Origin: Saccharopolyspora gregorii
Lineage (GTDB): Bacteria; Actinomycetota; Actinomycetes; Mycobacteriales; Pseudonocardiaceae
DNA: 64,000 nucleotides
NCBI RefSeq assembly: GCF_024734405.1
Contig: NZ_CP059556.1
Span: 4,092,001 to 4,156,000 of the forward strand
Direction of reading: 5' to 3'
The position numbers were made by a program, and so were the translations under genes. Below are positions 44,414 through 56,061 of the stretch, piece by piece. Numbering within the stretch: the stretch's first letter is position 1; every line of letters begins with the position of its first letter. The notes under the pieces are model-generated. The model ran no database searches. It had not been told where the DNA came from and saw only the letters and a program-made list of their open reading frames with translations.

Positions 44414-44679
44414 CTGGTCACCGTCCTCGTCGCGCCGTCGGGGTGGATCTCGTTGGTGGTGGTGTCGCGCTGCACGGTGAACCAGCGCCGGCAACCGGCG
44501 TGGTGCGACCAGCGCTCGGTGAACACGCCCTTCGGATTGGCGCGGTAGAACAGGAATCGCGCCCAGTCCTCATCGGACACCGACTGCGGGTCGTCCGGAT
44601 AGCGGACGTCGGCTTGGCCGCCGTAGTGGAATTCGGTCTCGTTCCGCGGCCCGCACCACGGGCAGGGGATCAGCAGCAT
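44410..44679 (-). CDS. soxD: Sarcosine oxidase delta subunit
   Basis: 89 residues. Zinc ligands are the CPWCG pair near the N-terminus and the HHAGC region (His, Cys), typical of SoxD. GTG/ATG choice: ATG 44679 with GGAG upstream. It is the smallest subunit and needed for assembly. Confidence 0.93.
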   Translation of the reverse strand: MLLIPCPWCGPRNETEFHYGGQADVRYPDDPQSVSDEDWARFLFYRANPKGVFTERWSHHAGCRRWFTVQRDTTTNEIHPDGATRTVTR

Positions 44680-44692
44680 GTGCGGACTCCGT

Positions 44693-45925
44693 TCAGTGCG
44701 CGACGCCCGCGGCGCCGTGCTCGTCGACGAGGGCTCCGGTGGTGAACCGCTCCAGCCCGAAGGGCGCGTTGAGCGGGTGCGGTTCGTCGTGGGCGATGGT
44801 GTGCGCGTAGCACCAGCCGACACCGGGCGTGGCCTTGAACCCGCCGGTGCCCCAGCCGCAGTTGACGTACAGGCCGTCGAACGGGGTGCGCCCCATGATC
44901 GCGGAGGCGTCGGGGGTGACGTCCACGATCCCGGCCCAGGTGCGCAGCACGTGCGCCCGCGCGAAGATCGGGAACAGTTCGACGGCCGCGGTGAGTTCGC
45001 GTTCGATGGTGTGGAACGCACCGCGCTGCCCGTAGGAGTTGTACGCGTCGATGCCGGCGCCGAGGACCAGTTCTCCCTTGTGCGCCTGGCTGACGTAGAC
45101 GTGCACCGCGTTCGACATGACCACCGTGGGGTGCACGGGTTCGAGCAGTTCGGACACGAGCGCCTGCAGCGGGTGGCTCTGGATCGGCAGCCGCAGCCCG
45201 ATGGTGTCGGCGAGCACCGAGGTGCTGCCCGCGGCGGCCAGCGCGACCTTGCCCGCTCGGATGTTCCCGCGGGTGGTCTCGACCCCGACGACCCGATCGC
45301 CGACGGTCTCGAATCCGGTGACCTGGCAGTTCTGCACCAGGTCCACGCCCATCCGGTCCAGCGCGCGGGCGAAGCCCCAGGCGACGTGGTCGTGCTTGGC
45401 GATGCCCGCGCGCGGCTGCCAGGTGCCGCCGTGCACCGGGTAGCGGAGGTCCTCGGAGGTGTTCAGGATCGGGCAGATCTCCTTGACCTGCGCGGGATCC
45501 AGCCATTCGGCGTCGACGCCGTTGAGCTTGTTCGCCTCGACGCGGCGGACGCTGTCGCGGACCTCCTGCAGCGAGTGCGCCAGGTTCAGCACGCCGCGCT
45601 GGGAGAACAGCAGCGGGTAGTCCAGCGCTTCTTCGAGCCCTTCCCACAGCTTCAGCGCGTGCTCGTAGAGCCCGGCGCTCTCGTCCCACAGGTAGTTGGA
45701 GCGGATGATCGTGGTGTTGCGGGCCATGTTCCCGCCCGCGAGCCAGCCGCTCTCCAACACCGCGACGTTGGTGATGCCGTGGTTGACGGCGAGGTAGTAG
45801 GCGGTGGCGAGCCCGTGCCCGCCGCCCCCGACGATCACCACGTCGTAGGAGCGCCTCGGGTCCGGGGAGCTCCAGAGCCGATCCGGGTGCTCGGGCAGGT
45901 CTGCACCGGGTGTGCGCGGCGACAT
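44693..45925 (-). CDS. soxB: Sarcosine oxidase beta subunit
   Basis: 410 residues. The FAD motif is [18 protein letters not shown], later [18 protein letters not shown], and the C-terminal segment is [16 protein letters not shown]. This is the catalytic flavin subunit (FAD and covalent FMN) that oxidises sarcosine and reduces oxygen. Its ATG overlaps the glyA stop by one base, linking glycine formation and use in one operon. Confidence 0.94.
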   Translation of the reverse strand: MSPRTPGADLPEHPDRLWSSPDPRRSYDVVIVGGGGHGLATAYYLAVNHGITNVAVLESGWLAGGNMARNTTIIRSNYLWDESAGLYEHALKLWEGLEEALDYPLLFSQRGVLNLAHSLQEVRDSVRRVEANKLNGVDAEWLDPAQVKEICPILNTSEDLRYPVHGGTWQPRAGIAKHDHVAWGFARALDRMGVDLVQNCQVTGFETVGDRVVGVETTRGNIRAGKVALAAAGSTSVLADTIGLRLPIQSHPLQALVSELLEPVHPTVVMSNAVHVYVSQAHKGELVLGAGIDAYNSYGQRGAFHTIERELTAAVELFPIFARAHVLRTWAGIVDVTPDASAIMGRTPFDGLYVNCGWGTGGFKATPGVGWCYAHTIAHDEPHPLNAPFGLERFTTGALVDEHGAAGVAH

Positions 45926-47217
45926 CAGAGCCCTCCGTTCAGGTTCGGGTACAGCGGGAACTTGCGGGTGAGCGCCTCGACGCGGTCGCGCAGGGCTTCG
46001 GTGTCGGTGGTGGGTTGGAGTGCTGTGGCGATGATGTCGGCGACTTCGGTGAATTCGGTGGTGGTGAAGCCGCGGGTGGCCAGGGCGGGGGTGCCGATGC
46101 GCAGGCCGCTGGTGGTCATGGGGGGTCGGGGGTCGTTCGGGACGGCGTTGCGGTTGACGGTGATGCCGATGGTGTGGAGGCGGTCTTCGGCCTGCTTGCC
46201 GTCGAGTTCGGAGTGGCGCAGGTCGACCAGCACGAGGTGGACGTCGGTGCCGCCGGAGACCAGCGACACCCCCGCGGCGCGGGCGTCGTCTTGCAGGAGG
46301 CGCTCGGCGATGATGCGGGCGCCGTCGAGGGTGCGCTGCTGGCGGTCGGCGAACTCCGGGGTGGCGGCGAGTTTGAACAGCACGGCCTTGCCCGCGATGA
46401 CGTGTTCCAGCGGGCCGCCCTGCTGGCCGGGGAAGACCGCGGAGTTGAACTTCCTCGCGAACTCCTCACTGGCCGAGAGGATCACCCCGCCCCGGGGCCC
46501 GCCGAGGGTCTTGTGGGTGGTCGTGGTGACCACATCGGCATAGGGCAGCGGGCTCGGGTGCAACCCGGCGGCGACCAGACCCGCGAAGTGGGCCATGTCG
46601 ACCATCAGATAGGCACCGACCTCGTCGGCGATCTCCCGGAACCGCGCGAAGTCCAACTGCCGCGGATACGCCGACCAGCCCGCCACGATCAGCTTCGGCC
46701 GGTTCTCCCGAGCCAGGCGGGCCACCTCGTCCATGTCGACCCGGTGATCGTCCTCGCGCACGTGGTACGGGACGACGGTGTAGAGCTTGCCGGAGAAGTT
46801 GATGCGCATCCCGTGCGTCAAATGCCCGCCGTGGGCCAGGTCCAAGCCCATGATCGTGTCACCCGGCGACAACAACGCGTGCATCGCCGCGGCGTTGGCC
46901 TGCGCCCCCGAATGCGGCTGCACGTTCGCGAACGACGCCCCGAACAACGCCTTCACCCGATCGATCGCCAACTGCTCGACCACGTCCACGTGCTCACAAC
47001 CACCGTAATACCGGCGGCCCGGGTACCCCTCGGCGTACTTGTTCGTCAACACCGAACCCTGCGCCTGCAACACCGCCTGCGGCGCGAAGTTCTCCGACGC
47101 GATCATCTCCAACGTGTTCTGCTGACGACCCAGCTCCGCCCCCACAGCAGCGGCCACCTCCGGATCCACCACCGCAAGCCGGTCGTTGAACGCAGCTGCA
47201 CTTCCGGACGAGTTCAT
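45925..47217 (-). CDS. glyA: Serine hydroxymethyltransferase
   Basis: 430 residues. Landmarks are [33 protein letters not shown] and the PLP-lysine motif [14 protein letters not shown]. It joins glycine (from sarcosine) with 5,10-methylene-THF to give serine for SdaA. ATG 47217 is preceded by GAAGGAG. It is the first gene of the operon and probably a pathway-specific copy besides a housekeeping one. Third codon positions change from mainly G in the N-terminal half to mainly C in the C-terminal half, an odd intragenic shift. Confidence 0.94.
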   Translation of the reverse strand: MNSSGSAAAFNDRLAVVDPEVAAAVGAELGRQQNTLEMIASENFAPQAVLQAQGSVLTNKYAEGYPGRRYYGGCEHVDVVEQLAIDRVKALFGASFANVQPHSGAQANAAAMHALLSPGDTIMGLDLAHGGHLTHGMRINFSGKLYTVVPYHVREDDHRVDMDEVARLARENRPKLIVAGWSAYPRQLDFARFREIADEVGAYLMVDMAHFAGLVAAGLHPSPLPYADVVTTTTHKTLGGPRGGVILSASEEFARKFNSAVFPGQQGGPLEHVIAGKAVLFKLAATPEFADRQQRTLDGARIIAERLLQDDARAAGVSLVSGGTDVHLVLVDLRHSELDGKQAEDRLHTIGITVNRNAVPNDPRPPMTTSGLRIGTPALATRGFTTTEFTEVADIIATALQPTTDTEALRDRVEALTRKFPLYPNLNGGL

Positions 47218-47299
47218 GGGACTCCTTCGACACCGGGAATCTGCACGGGAGCACTGGGGAGACGGCGGGTGAACGACCGGCCGGACGACTACCATCCAA

Positions 47300-47322
47300 C
47301 TGAAATATCAGAAGGCTTCTGA
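47300..47322. promoter_or_regulatory. GntR-type operator plus overlapping palindrome at glyA
   Basis: TGAAATATCA (47301-47310) is a one-mismatch version of TGATATATCA. It merges with TCAGAAG-G-CTTCTGA, a perfect 7+1+7 palindrome. Two binding events, or one bigger one, may occur at this spot. Confidence 0.55.
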
Positions 47323-47521
47323 GCGTAAGCAGCGGAATTCTCCGGGTCAAGGGCCCGAAGTCACCGATGCGCGCGCCGCCGCACTCCGCCGCCGCCACCA
47401 CGGCACGACGCGCCCGGGCGGCGGCGCGCCGGGCCGTTCAGCCGTCCGCGTGCACCGCGGAGAAGAGGGCCGAATCGGCCCTTGACCGCTGCTCCCACCA
47501 GTGCTTACTCTGCCGTTCACT

Positions 47522-47531
47522 TGATATATCA
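47522..47531. promoter_or_regulatory. GntR-type operator TGATATATCA upstream of dmgO
   Basis: A perfect 10-bp palindrome in otherwise GC-rich DNA, 242 bp before the dmgO start. Confidence 0.65.
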
Positions 47532-47764
47532 GTCTTGTGCGCAGCTGTTCGGTCGGTCCGGGAACACCTCCGGAATCCGGCGTTCGGCTCGGTCAGGTCA
47601 CCGCAGGCGGCGGCCCGTTCCGACACGTCCCCCGTGCTCCGCGGAAGTCCGCATCGGACGACCACCGAACCCCACCACTCCCCCTTCTCCAGCCCGAGCT
47701 CCTGCCCCGTGGCACCAGTCCGCACCTGCCGTCCTCGCAGCGGTCGCCGCAGGCCGCCCGTTAG

Positions 47765-50239
<2,475 letters not shown>

Positions 50240-50340
50240 TCCCGGACCTCTCGCGAGGTGAGCGGCCCGCGCGACCGAGCGGATGGGCTGCCGGGCCGTT
50301 CACCTGGAACGGGTTTCCCGCACTACGACGAAGGATGCTG

Positions 50341-50961
50341 ATGCGCACGGGTTCGATCGACACCTTCCTGCAGGGCCTCGCCTCCCGCGATCCCGCACCC
50401 GGCGGCGGCGCCACCGCCGCGCTGCACGCCGCGCAGGGCGCCGCACTGGTCGCCATGGTGGCGCGGTTCAGCGACGGTGCGAAGTACGCCGAGCACGCGG
50501 CGGAGATCGGCGCGGTGCTGGCGGAGGCAGACGAGCTGCGCGGGCTGGCGCTGGACCTGGTGGAGCGGGACGCCACCGCGTTCGGCGCGGTCGGCACCGC
50601 CTACGGCCTGCCGAAGGACACCGCGGAGGCGAAGGCCGCCCGGTCCCGGGCGATCGCGGCGGCGCTGGCCGAGGCGAGCCGGGTGCCCGTCCAGGTCATC
50701 GCGCTCGCAGGCCGGGTCGTGCGGCTGGCCGAGCGGCTGCGGCCCGTCGGCAACCGCAACGTGATCACCGACATCGCGGCGGCCGCGGACGCGGCGCGCG
50801 CGGCGGCCTCCACTTCGCGGGTGAACGCGGAGGTGAACCTGCCCGGCGTCGCCGACCCTGCGACGCGGGACGCGCTCACGGCGGCGATCGCCGAGGCCGC
50901 CGACGTCCTCCACCGAGCCGAAGAGACCACCACCGCGGTACGGGAGCAGATCCAGCGATGA
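50341..50961 (+). CDS. fchA: Methenyl-THF cyclohydrolase, FTCD cyclodeaminase family
   Basis: 206 residues, a stand-alone cyclodeaminase/cyclohydrolase (FchA-like). Landmarks are RDPAPGGGATAALHAAQGAALV near the N-terminus (partly quoted), VERDATAFGAV and VNAEVNLPGV. FchA of acetogens and methylotrophs hydrolyses 5,10-methenyl-THF to 10-formyl-THF. ATG 50341 is preceded by AAGGA. It is coupled to folD (ATGA, 50958-50961). The neighbouring FolD lacks the cyclohydrolase Lys, so FchA probably supplies that step. Confidence 0.85.
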   Translation: MRTGSIDTFLQGLASRDPAPGGGATAALHAAQGAALVAMVARFSDGAKYAEHAAEIGAVLAEADELRGLALDLVERDATAFGAVGTAYGLPKDTAEAKAARSRAIAAALAEASRVPVQVIALAGRVVRLAERLRPVGNRNVITDIAAAADAARAAASTSRVNAEVNLPGVADPATRDALTAAIAEAADVLHRAEETTTAVREQIQR

Positions 50962-52001
50962 CCACTTCACCCGCAGTGCCCGACACCGATCCGCCGACGG
51001 CCGACGTGCGCGAAGCCGCCGCGTCCGAAACCCCTGGGCCCGCAAAGCCCGCGCCCGCAACCCCTCGGGCCGAAACCGCCCTGTCCGAAACCGCTGTGCC
51101 CGCAACCGATCCGACCGGGACCGTCGCGCCCGCCACCGCGACCCCACCGGTGGAGACCGCGGTCCTGGACGGCACCGGCCCGGCCCGCGCCATCCGGGCC
51201 GAGGTCGCCGCCGCCGCGGCCGAGCTCGCCGCCGCGGGCGTGCCCGCCCGGCTGGCCGTCGTGGTGGCCACCGACGACGAGTCGAGCGCCTGGTACGTGC
51301 GCTCGATCGCGAAGGCGGCCGCGAAGTCCGGGGTGGAGTGCGAGGTCGTGGACCTCGGCGCCGACGCCTCCGCGGAGCGCATCCGCGAGGAGCTCGCGGC
51401 GCTGAGCGGCGAACCGGAGGTGCACGGCATCATCCTGCAGACCCCGCTGCCGCCGGGCGCCGACTTCGAGGAACTGGCCTCCTCGATCGCACCGGACAAG
51501 GACGTGGACGGGGCGAACCCGCTGTCGGCGGGCTGGCTCGCCGCCGGACTGCCCGCGTTCCCGCCCGCGACGGCCGCCGCGGTGCTCGCGGTGCTGGACC
51601 ACCACGGCGTGCCGCTCGCGGGCCGCGACTGCGCGGTGGTGGGCCGCTCCACCGTGGTGGGCAAACCGGTGGCGCAGCTGCTGCTGGGGCGGGACGCGAC
51701 GGTGACGATCTGCCACCGCCACACCGCGGACCTGGCCGCGCGCACCCGGACGGCGGACGTGCTGGTGGTGGCGGTCGGTCGGCCGGGTCTGATCGCGGAG
51801 CAGCACGTGCACCGGGGTTCGGTCGTGGTGGACGTGGGCACCAATCCGACGCCGGACGGCGGGTTGGTCGGCGATGTCGACCCGGCGGTGGCCGGCCGGG
51901 TCGCGGCGTTGACGCCGGTGCCGGGCGGGGTGGGGCCGGTGACGACGGCGCTGCTGCTGCGGCACACCGTGCGAGCCGCGCTCGCGGAGGCCGGCGGTTA
52001 G
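50958..52001 (+). CDS. folD: FolD-type methylene-THF dehydrogenase with lost cyclohydrolase Lys and long N-terminal tail
   Basis: 347 residues, about 60 more than usual. Residues 1-66 are Pro/Ala/Thr-rich and disordered-looking. The enzyme core follows, with YVRSIAK (residues 113-119), GIILQTPLPPG, PDKDVDG and VVGRSTVVGKPVAQL. The YxxxK of FolD reads Tyr113-V-R-S-Ile117, so the catalytic Lys (Lys54 in E. coli) is Ile. Gln161 and Asp184 are kept. The dehydrogenase part should work, but not the cyclohydrolase. The ATG is coupled to fchA, supporting the long form. Confidence 0.85.
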   Translation: MTTSPAVPDTDPPTADVREAAASETPGPAKPAPATPRAETALSETAVPATDPTGTVAPATATPPVETAVLDGTGPARAIRAEVAAAAAELAAAGVPARLAVVVATDDESSAWYVRSIAKAAAKSGVECEVVDLGADASAERIREELAALSGEPEVHGIILQTPLPPGADFEELASSIAPDKDVDGANPLSAGWLAAGLPAFPPATAAAVLAVLDHHGVPLAGRDCAVVGRSTVVGKPVAQLLLGRDATVTICHRHTADLAARTRTADVLVVAVGRPGLIAEQHVHRGSVVVDVGTNPTPDGGLVGDVDPAVAGRVAALTPVPGGVGPVTTALLLRHTVRAALAEAGG

Positions 52002-52064
52002 GCAGCGGTCGGCGGCGCGGTCCGCACCGCGCCGCTCCGGGAAACCTCCAGGTGGGGAGCGCAC

Positions 52065-53438
52065 ATGACCCTCTCAGTGTTCGACCTGTTCAAGGTGGGC
52101 ATCGGGCCGTCGAGTTCGCACACGGTCGGCCCGATGCTGGCCGCGTTCCGGTTCGTGGCGCGGCTGCGCGAGTCCGGGGTGCTGCCCCGGGTGGCGGCGG
52201 TGCGCTGCGAGCTGTTCGGTTCGCTGGGCGCGACGGGCCACGGCCACGGCAGCGTCCCGGCGGTGGTGCTGGGTCTGCTCGGCGAGCAGCCGCACCTGGT
52301 GGACCCGGTGCGCACCGAACCGGACGTGCGGGCGGTGCGCGAGGAGGGCCGGATCAGCCTCGGCGGCGAGCGCAAGATCGCGTTCTCGGTGGAGCGGGAC
52401 GTGGTGCTGCACCGGCGGAAGCGGCTGGAGTTCCACACCAACGGGATGCGCTTCGACGCGTTCGACGAGCAGGGGGAACCGCTGCTGCGCCGCGAGTTCT
52501 TCTCGGTCGGCGGCGGTTTCGTGCTGGACGAGGACGAGGCGGGCCGGCCGGTGCTGGTGGCGGGCGGCCCGGAGGTGCCCTTCCCGTTCCGCACCGGCGC
52601 GGAACTGCTGGCGCGGGCTCGGGAGTCCGGTTCGCGGATCAGCGACGTGATGCTGGCGAACGAGCTGTCCTGGCGGCCCGAGCAGGAGACCCGGGACGGC
52701 CTGCTGCACATCTGGTCGGTGATGCGCGAGTGCGTGGACAACGGCGCGCGCACCGGTGGTGTGCTGCCGGGCGGCCTGCGGGTGCGGCGCCGGGCCAAGG
52801 AGCTGCGGGAGCGGCTGGAGTCCGGGGTCGACGAGAGCGACGCGCTGCACGCGATGGAGTGGGTGACGCTCTACGCGCTGGCGGTGAACGAGGAGAACGC
52901 GGCGGGCGGCCGGGTCGTGACGGCGCCGACGAACGGCGCGGCCGGGATCGTGCCCGCGGTGCTGCACTACGCGCACCGGTTCCTGGCCGGGTTCGACGAG
53001 GACGCGGTGGTGCGGTTCCTGCTGACGGCGGGCGCGATCGGCGTGCTGTTCAAGGAGAACGCGTCGATCTCGGGCGCCGAGGTGGGCTGCCAGGGCGAGG
53101 TCGGGTCGGCGTGCTCGATGGCGGCGGCCGGTCTCGCGGAAGTGCTGGGCGGCACCCCGGAGCAGGTGGAGAACGCCGCCGAGATCGGCATCGAGCACAA
53201 CCTGGGCCTCACCTGCGATCCGGTGGGCGGCCTGGTGCAGATCCCGTGCATCGAGCGGAACGCGGTGGCCGCGATCAAGGCGATCACCGCCGCCCGGATG
53301 GCGCTGCGCGGCGACGGCGAGCACCACGTCTCCCTGGACAAGGCGATCAAGACGATGCGCGAGACCGGGGCGGACATGAAGGACAAGTACAAGGAGACCG
53401 CCCGCGGCGGCCTCGCCCTCAACGTCGTCGAGTGCTGA
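52065..53438 (+). CDS. sdaA: L-serine ammonia-lyase
   Basis: 457 residues, fused alpha/beta bacterial form. Landmarks are [13 protein letters not shown] at the start and the iron-sulfur cysteines in [15 protein letters not shown] and [14 protein letters not shown]. It deaminates serine to pyruvate with an oxygen-sensitive 4Fe-4S cluster. It ends the betaine route at central metabolism. ATG 52065 has GTGGGGAGC before it. Confidence 0.94.
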   Translation: MTLSVFDLFKVGIGPSSSHTVGPMLAAFRFVARLRESGVLPRVAAVRCELFGSLGATGHGHGSVPAVVLGLLGEQPHLVDPVRTEPDVRAVREEGRISLGGERKIAFSVERDVVLHRRKRLEFHTNGMRFDAFDEQGEPLLRREFFSVGGGFVLDEDEAGRPVLVAGGPEVPFPFRTGAELLARARESGSRISDVMLANELSWRPEQETRDGLLHIWSVMRECVDNGARTGGVLPGGLRVRRRAKELRERLESGVDESDALHAMEWVTLYALAVNEENAAGGRVVTAPTNGAAGIVPAVLHYAHRFLAGFDEDAVVRFLLTAGAIGVLFKENASISGAEVGCQGEVGSACSMAAAGLAEVLGGTPEQVENAAEIGIEHNLGLTCDPVGGLVQIPCIERNAVAAIKAITAARMALRGDGEHHVSLDKAIKTMRETGADMKDKYKETARGGLALNVVEC

Positions 53439-53481
53439 CGACCCCGACAGCGACCAGAGCCGTGCGAGCACAGGAGGAACG

Positions 53482-54330
53482 ATGACCAGGAAGTTCACCC
53501 TGACGTTGAGCTGCCCCAACCGCAGCGGCATCGTCCACGCGGTCAGCAGCTACCTGGTGGGCCAGGGCTGCGACATCGCCGAGCACCGCCAGTTCGACGA
53601 CGGCGTGAAGGGCCGGTTGTTCCTGCGCACCCAGGTGACCGCGGACCGCGAGGTGGACCTGGAGGTGGTGTCGCGGAGCTTCGAACCGGTGGCCGCGGAC
53701 TTCGAGATGGACTTCTCGTTCGACCCGGACCGCGACGCCCGGGTGCTGGTGATGGTGTCGAAGCTGGGCCACTGCCTGAACGATCTGATCTTCCGCTGGC
53801 GCTCGGGCGGGTTGAGCGCGGACATCGTGGCCGTGGTGTCGAACCACGAGACGTTGCGGCCGATGGCGGAGTCGGCGGGCCTGCCGTTCGTCCACGTGCC
53901 GGTGACGCCGGAGACGAAGGCCGCGGCGGAAGCCCGGCTGCTGGAACTGGTGGACGAGTACGACGTGGAACTGGTGGTGCTGGCCCGCTACATGCAGGTG
54001 CTCTCGGACGAGGCGTGCAAGGCGCTGGAGGGCCGGGCGATCAACATTCACCACTCGTTCCTGCCGGGCTTCAAGGGCGCGAAGCCGTACCACCAGGCGT
54101 ATTCGCGCGGGGTGAAGCTGGTGGGCGCGACGGCGCACTACGTGACGCCGGACCTGGACGAGGGCCCGATCATCGAGCAGGAGGTGATCCGGATCGATCA
54201 CACGCACGACCCGGTGGCGCTGCAGGCGGTGGGCCGGGACGCGGAGGCGCTGGCGCTGTCCCGGGCGGTGCGCTGGCACTGCGAGCGGCGGGTGCTGCCG
54301 AACGGGCACAGCACCGTGGTGTTCCGGTGA
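53482..54330 (+). CDS. purU: Formyltetrahydrofolate deformylase
   Basis: 282 residues. An N-terminal ACT domain (TLSCPNRSGIVHAVSSYL) precedes the formyltransferase-like domain with INIHHSFLPGFKGAKPY (Asn, His) and ATAHYVTPDLDEGPII (Asp). It hydrolyses 10-formyl-THF to formate and THF, recycling folate loaded by dimethylglycine and sarcosine. AGGAGGAACG precedes ATG 53482. It is the last gene of the dmgO operon. Confidence 0.94.
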   Translation: MTRKFTLTLSCPNRSGIVHAVSSYLVGQGCDIAEHRQFDDGVKGRLFLRTQVTADREVDLEVVSRSFEPVAADFEMDFSFDPDRDARVLVMVSKLGHCLNDLIFRWRSGGLSADIVAVVSNHETLRPMAESAGLPFVHVPVTPETKAAAEARLLELVDEYDVELVVLARYMQVLSDEACKALEGRAINIHHSFLPGFKGAKPYHQAYSRGVKLVGATAHYVTPDLDEGPIIEQEVIRIDHTHDPVALQAVGRDAEALALSRAVRWHCERRVLPNGHSTVVFR

Positions 54331-54349
54331 TCGGTTCCGGCCGCGGCTC

Positions 54350-54395
54350 TTGACATCGCGGCCGCGACGCGCTGCCATCTGTAGCGCAATGCGCA
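54350..54395 (+). promoter_or_regulatory. Promoter of the Rieske oxygenase gene with TGCGCATTGC element
   Basis: TTGACA (54350-54355) and a weak CATCTG (54376-54381) are followed at once by GCGCAATGCGCA (54384-54395), an 11-bp palindrome GCGCA-A-TGCGC. Its reverse complement contains TGCGCATTGC, also found at the ferredoxin promoter at the same distance from the -35. Confidence 0.5.
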
Positions 54396-54557
54396 CCCCG
54401 TTGCCGTTCGTGCAACGACTCGACTTCCACTCAGCAGCCACCGCGCGGATCCGCCGCGCGGTGCGTTCCCGACGTTCCGCGGGCGGCCCCTGCGCCCGCC
54501 GGTTCCGATGCCGTACCGAGTTGTGTCCCCTTCCCCTCTGCCGCGAGGAGCATTGCC

Positions 54558-55703
54558 ATGACCACCGGTGAGCTGTCCACTCCCGACACCGGCGAAGCGC
54601 TGCCCGAGAGCCTGCGCGAGACGCTGGCCGGCTACTACTACACGGACCCGTCGATCTTCCGGACCGAGCAGGAGGCGATCTTCGAAGCGGGGTGGTTCTG
54701 CGCGGTGCTGAGCGCGGACCTGGCCCGCCCCGGGCAGTACGAGACGGTGCAGATCGGCCGGGAGAGCGTCGTCGTGACCCGCGGCCGGGACGGCGCGATC
54801 AAGGCCTACCTGAACGTGTGCCGGCACCGCGGGGCCCGGCTGTGCACGGAGGAGAAGGGCGAGGTGCGGCGCTCCTTCCAGTGCCCGTACCACGCGTGGA
54901 CGTACGGCCTGGACGGCAAGCTGGTGGCCGCGCCGAACCTGAACGCGATGCAGGACATCGACCGCGTCGAGTACGGCCTGCACACCGTGCACGTGCGGGA
55001 GTGGCTGGGGTACGCGTGGCTGTGCCTGGCCGAGGACCCGCCGTCGTTCGAGGAGACGGTGATCGGGGACGTGACGAACCGCCTGGGATCGCCGGAGGCG
55101 ATCGTCGGCTACCAGGTGGCGGACCTGAAGCTGGGCAGGCGCATCGAGTACGACGTCCAGGCGAACTGGAAGCAGATCGTCGAGAACTTCATGGAGTGCT
55201 ACCACTGCGCGACGATCCACCCGGAGCTCACCGAGGTGCTGCCGGAGTTCGCCGACGGCCTCGCCGCGCAGTACTTCGTGGGCCACGGCGCCGAGTTCGG
55301 CGAGGAGGTGCAGGGCTTCACGGTGGACGGTTCGGCGGGCCTGGAGCGGATTCCGGGCGTGCAGGAGGACCAGGACCGCCGCTACTACGCGATCACGGTG
55401 CGCCCGCAGGTGTTCATCAACCTGGTGCCCGACCACGTGGTGTTCCACCGGATGTTCCCGCTGTCGGCGGAGCGCACCATCGTGCGCTGCGACTGGCTGT
55501 ACCTGCCGGAGGTGGTGGAGTCGGGGGCGGACCTCGATCGGTCGGTGGAGCTGTTCCACCGGGTGAACCAGCAGGACTTCGACGCGTGCGAGCGCTGCCA
55601 GCTGGCGATGGACTCGCGGTCGTACCGCCAGGGCGGGGTGCTGGTGCCGAGCGAGCACCACATCGGCGAGTTCCACGACTGGGTGCGCGAGCGGGTCGGC
55701 TGA
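54558..55703 (+). CDS. gbcA: Rieske non-heme iron oxygenase alpha subunit (glycine betaine demethylase type)
   Basis: 381 residues. The Rieske cluster is CRHRGARLC and CPYHAW (CxH...CxxH). The mononuclear iron site is NFMECYHCATIHPE. It resembles GbcA/stachydrine-demethylase-type oxygenases, which remove a methyl group from a quaternary amine as formaldehyde. In this regulon glycine betaine to dimethylglycine is the logical reaction. It has its own promoter, 227 bp after purU, and a terminator behind. Confidence 0.88.
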   Translation: MTTGELSTPDTGEALPESLRETLAGYYYTDPSIFRTEQEAIFEAGWFCAVLSADLARPGQYETVQIGRESVVVTRGRDGAIKAYLNVCRHRGARLCTEEKGEVRRSFQCPYHAWTYGLDGKLVAAPNLNAMQDIDRVEYGLHTVHVREWLGYAWLCLAEDPPSFEETVIGDVTNRLGSPEAIVGYQVADLKLGRRIEYDVQANWKQIVENFMECYHCATIHPELTEVLPEFADGLAAQYFVGHGAEFGEEVQGFTVDGSAGLERIPGVQEDQDRRYYAITVRPQVFINLVPDHVVFHRMFPLSAERTIVRCDWLYLPEVVESGADLDRSVELFHRVNQQDFDACERCQLAMDSRSYRQGGVLVPSEHHIGEFHDWVRERVG

Positions 55704-55716
55704 GCGCCGTTCTCCC

Positions 55717-55747
55717 GGCCCCGCGCGGCTTCCCGCCGCGCGGGGCC
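55717..55747 (+). terminator. Hairpin terminator after gbcA
   Basis: A perfect 13-bp stem (55717-55729 with 55735-55747) and a TTCCC loop lie 14 bp after the stop. Confidence 0.8.
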
Positions 55748-55968
55748 CTCGTGCTGCCCCGGCCCGGGAACGGTCCCGCCCGAGCCGCGGCCGCTTGATT
55801 ATCCGGGCGCGGCAACGGTTTCCGCCGGTGCGGACGCGTACTGCGCCGGGTGCGGCTGCGGGCGGAACGGGAGCCCGCGGCGCGAAGCCGGACAGGACGC
55901 ACCAGGGCCGCGCGGACGACGCGACCCCGAAACGGCGCAGCGCAGGGCCGGGCGGCGCAACGCGGGAA

Positions 55969-56058
55969 CCGGGCGGCACTGGACCGGACAGCGCCGGGCC
56001 AGGCAGCACGGGACCGGGCAACGCCGCGCCGGGCAGCGCAGCACCGGTCAGCGCGGAT
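55969..56058. repeat. 15-bp tandem repeat (about six units)
   Basis: Units starting at 55969, 55984, 55999, 56014, 56029 and 56044 share a CCGGGCAGCGCCGGA-like consensus with exact 15-bp spacing. They end just before the transporter stop (56062, minus strand). The stretch 55748-55968 holds nothing recognisable. Confidence 0.7.
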
Positions 56059-56061
56059 CGC

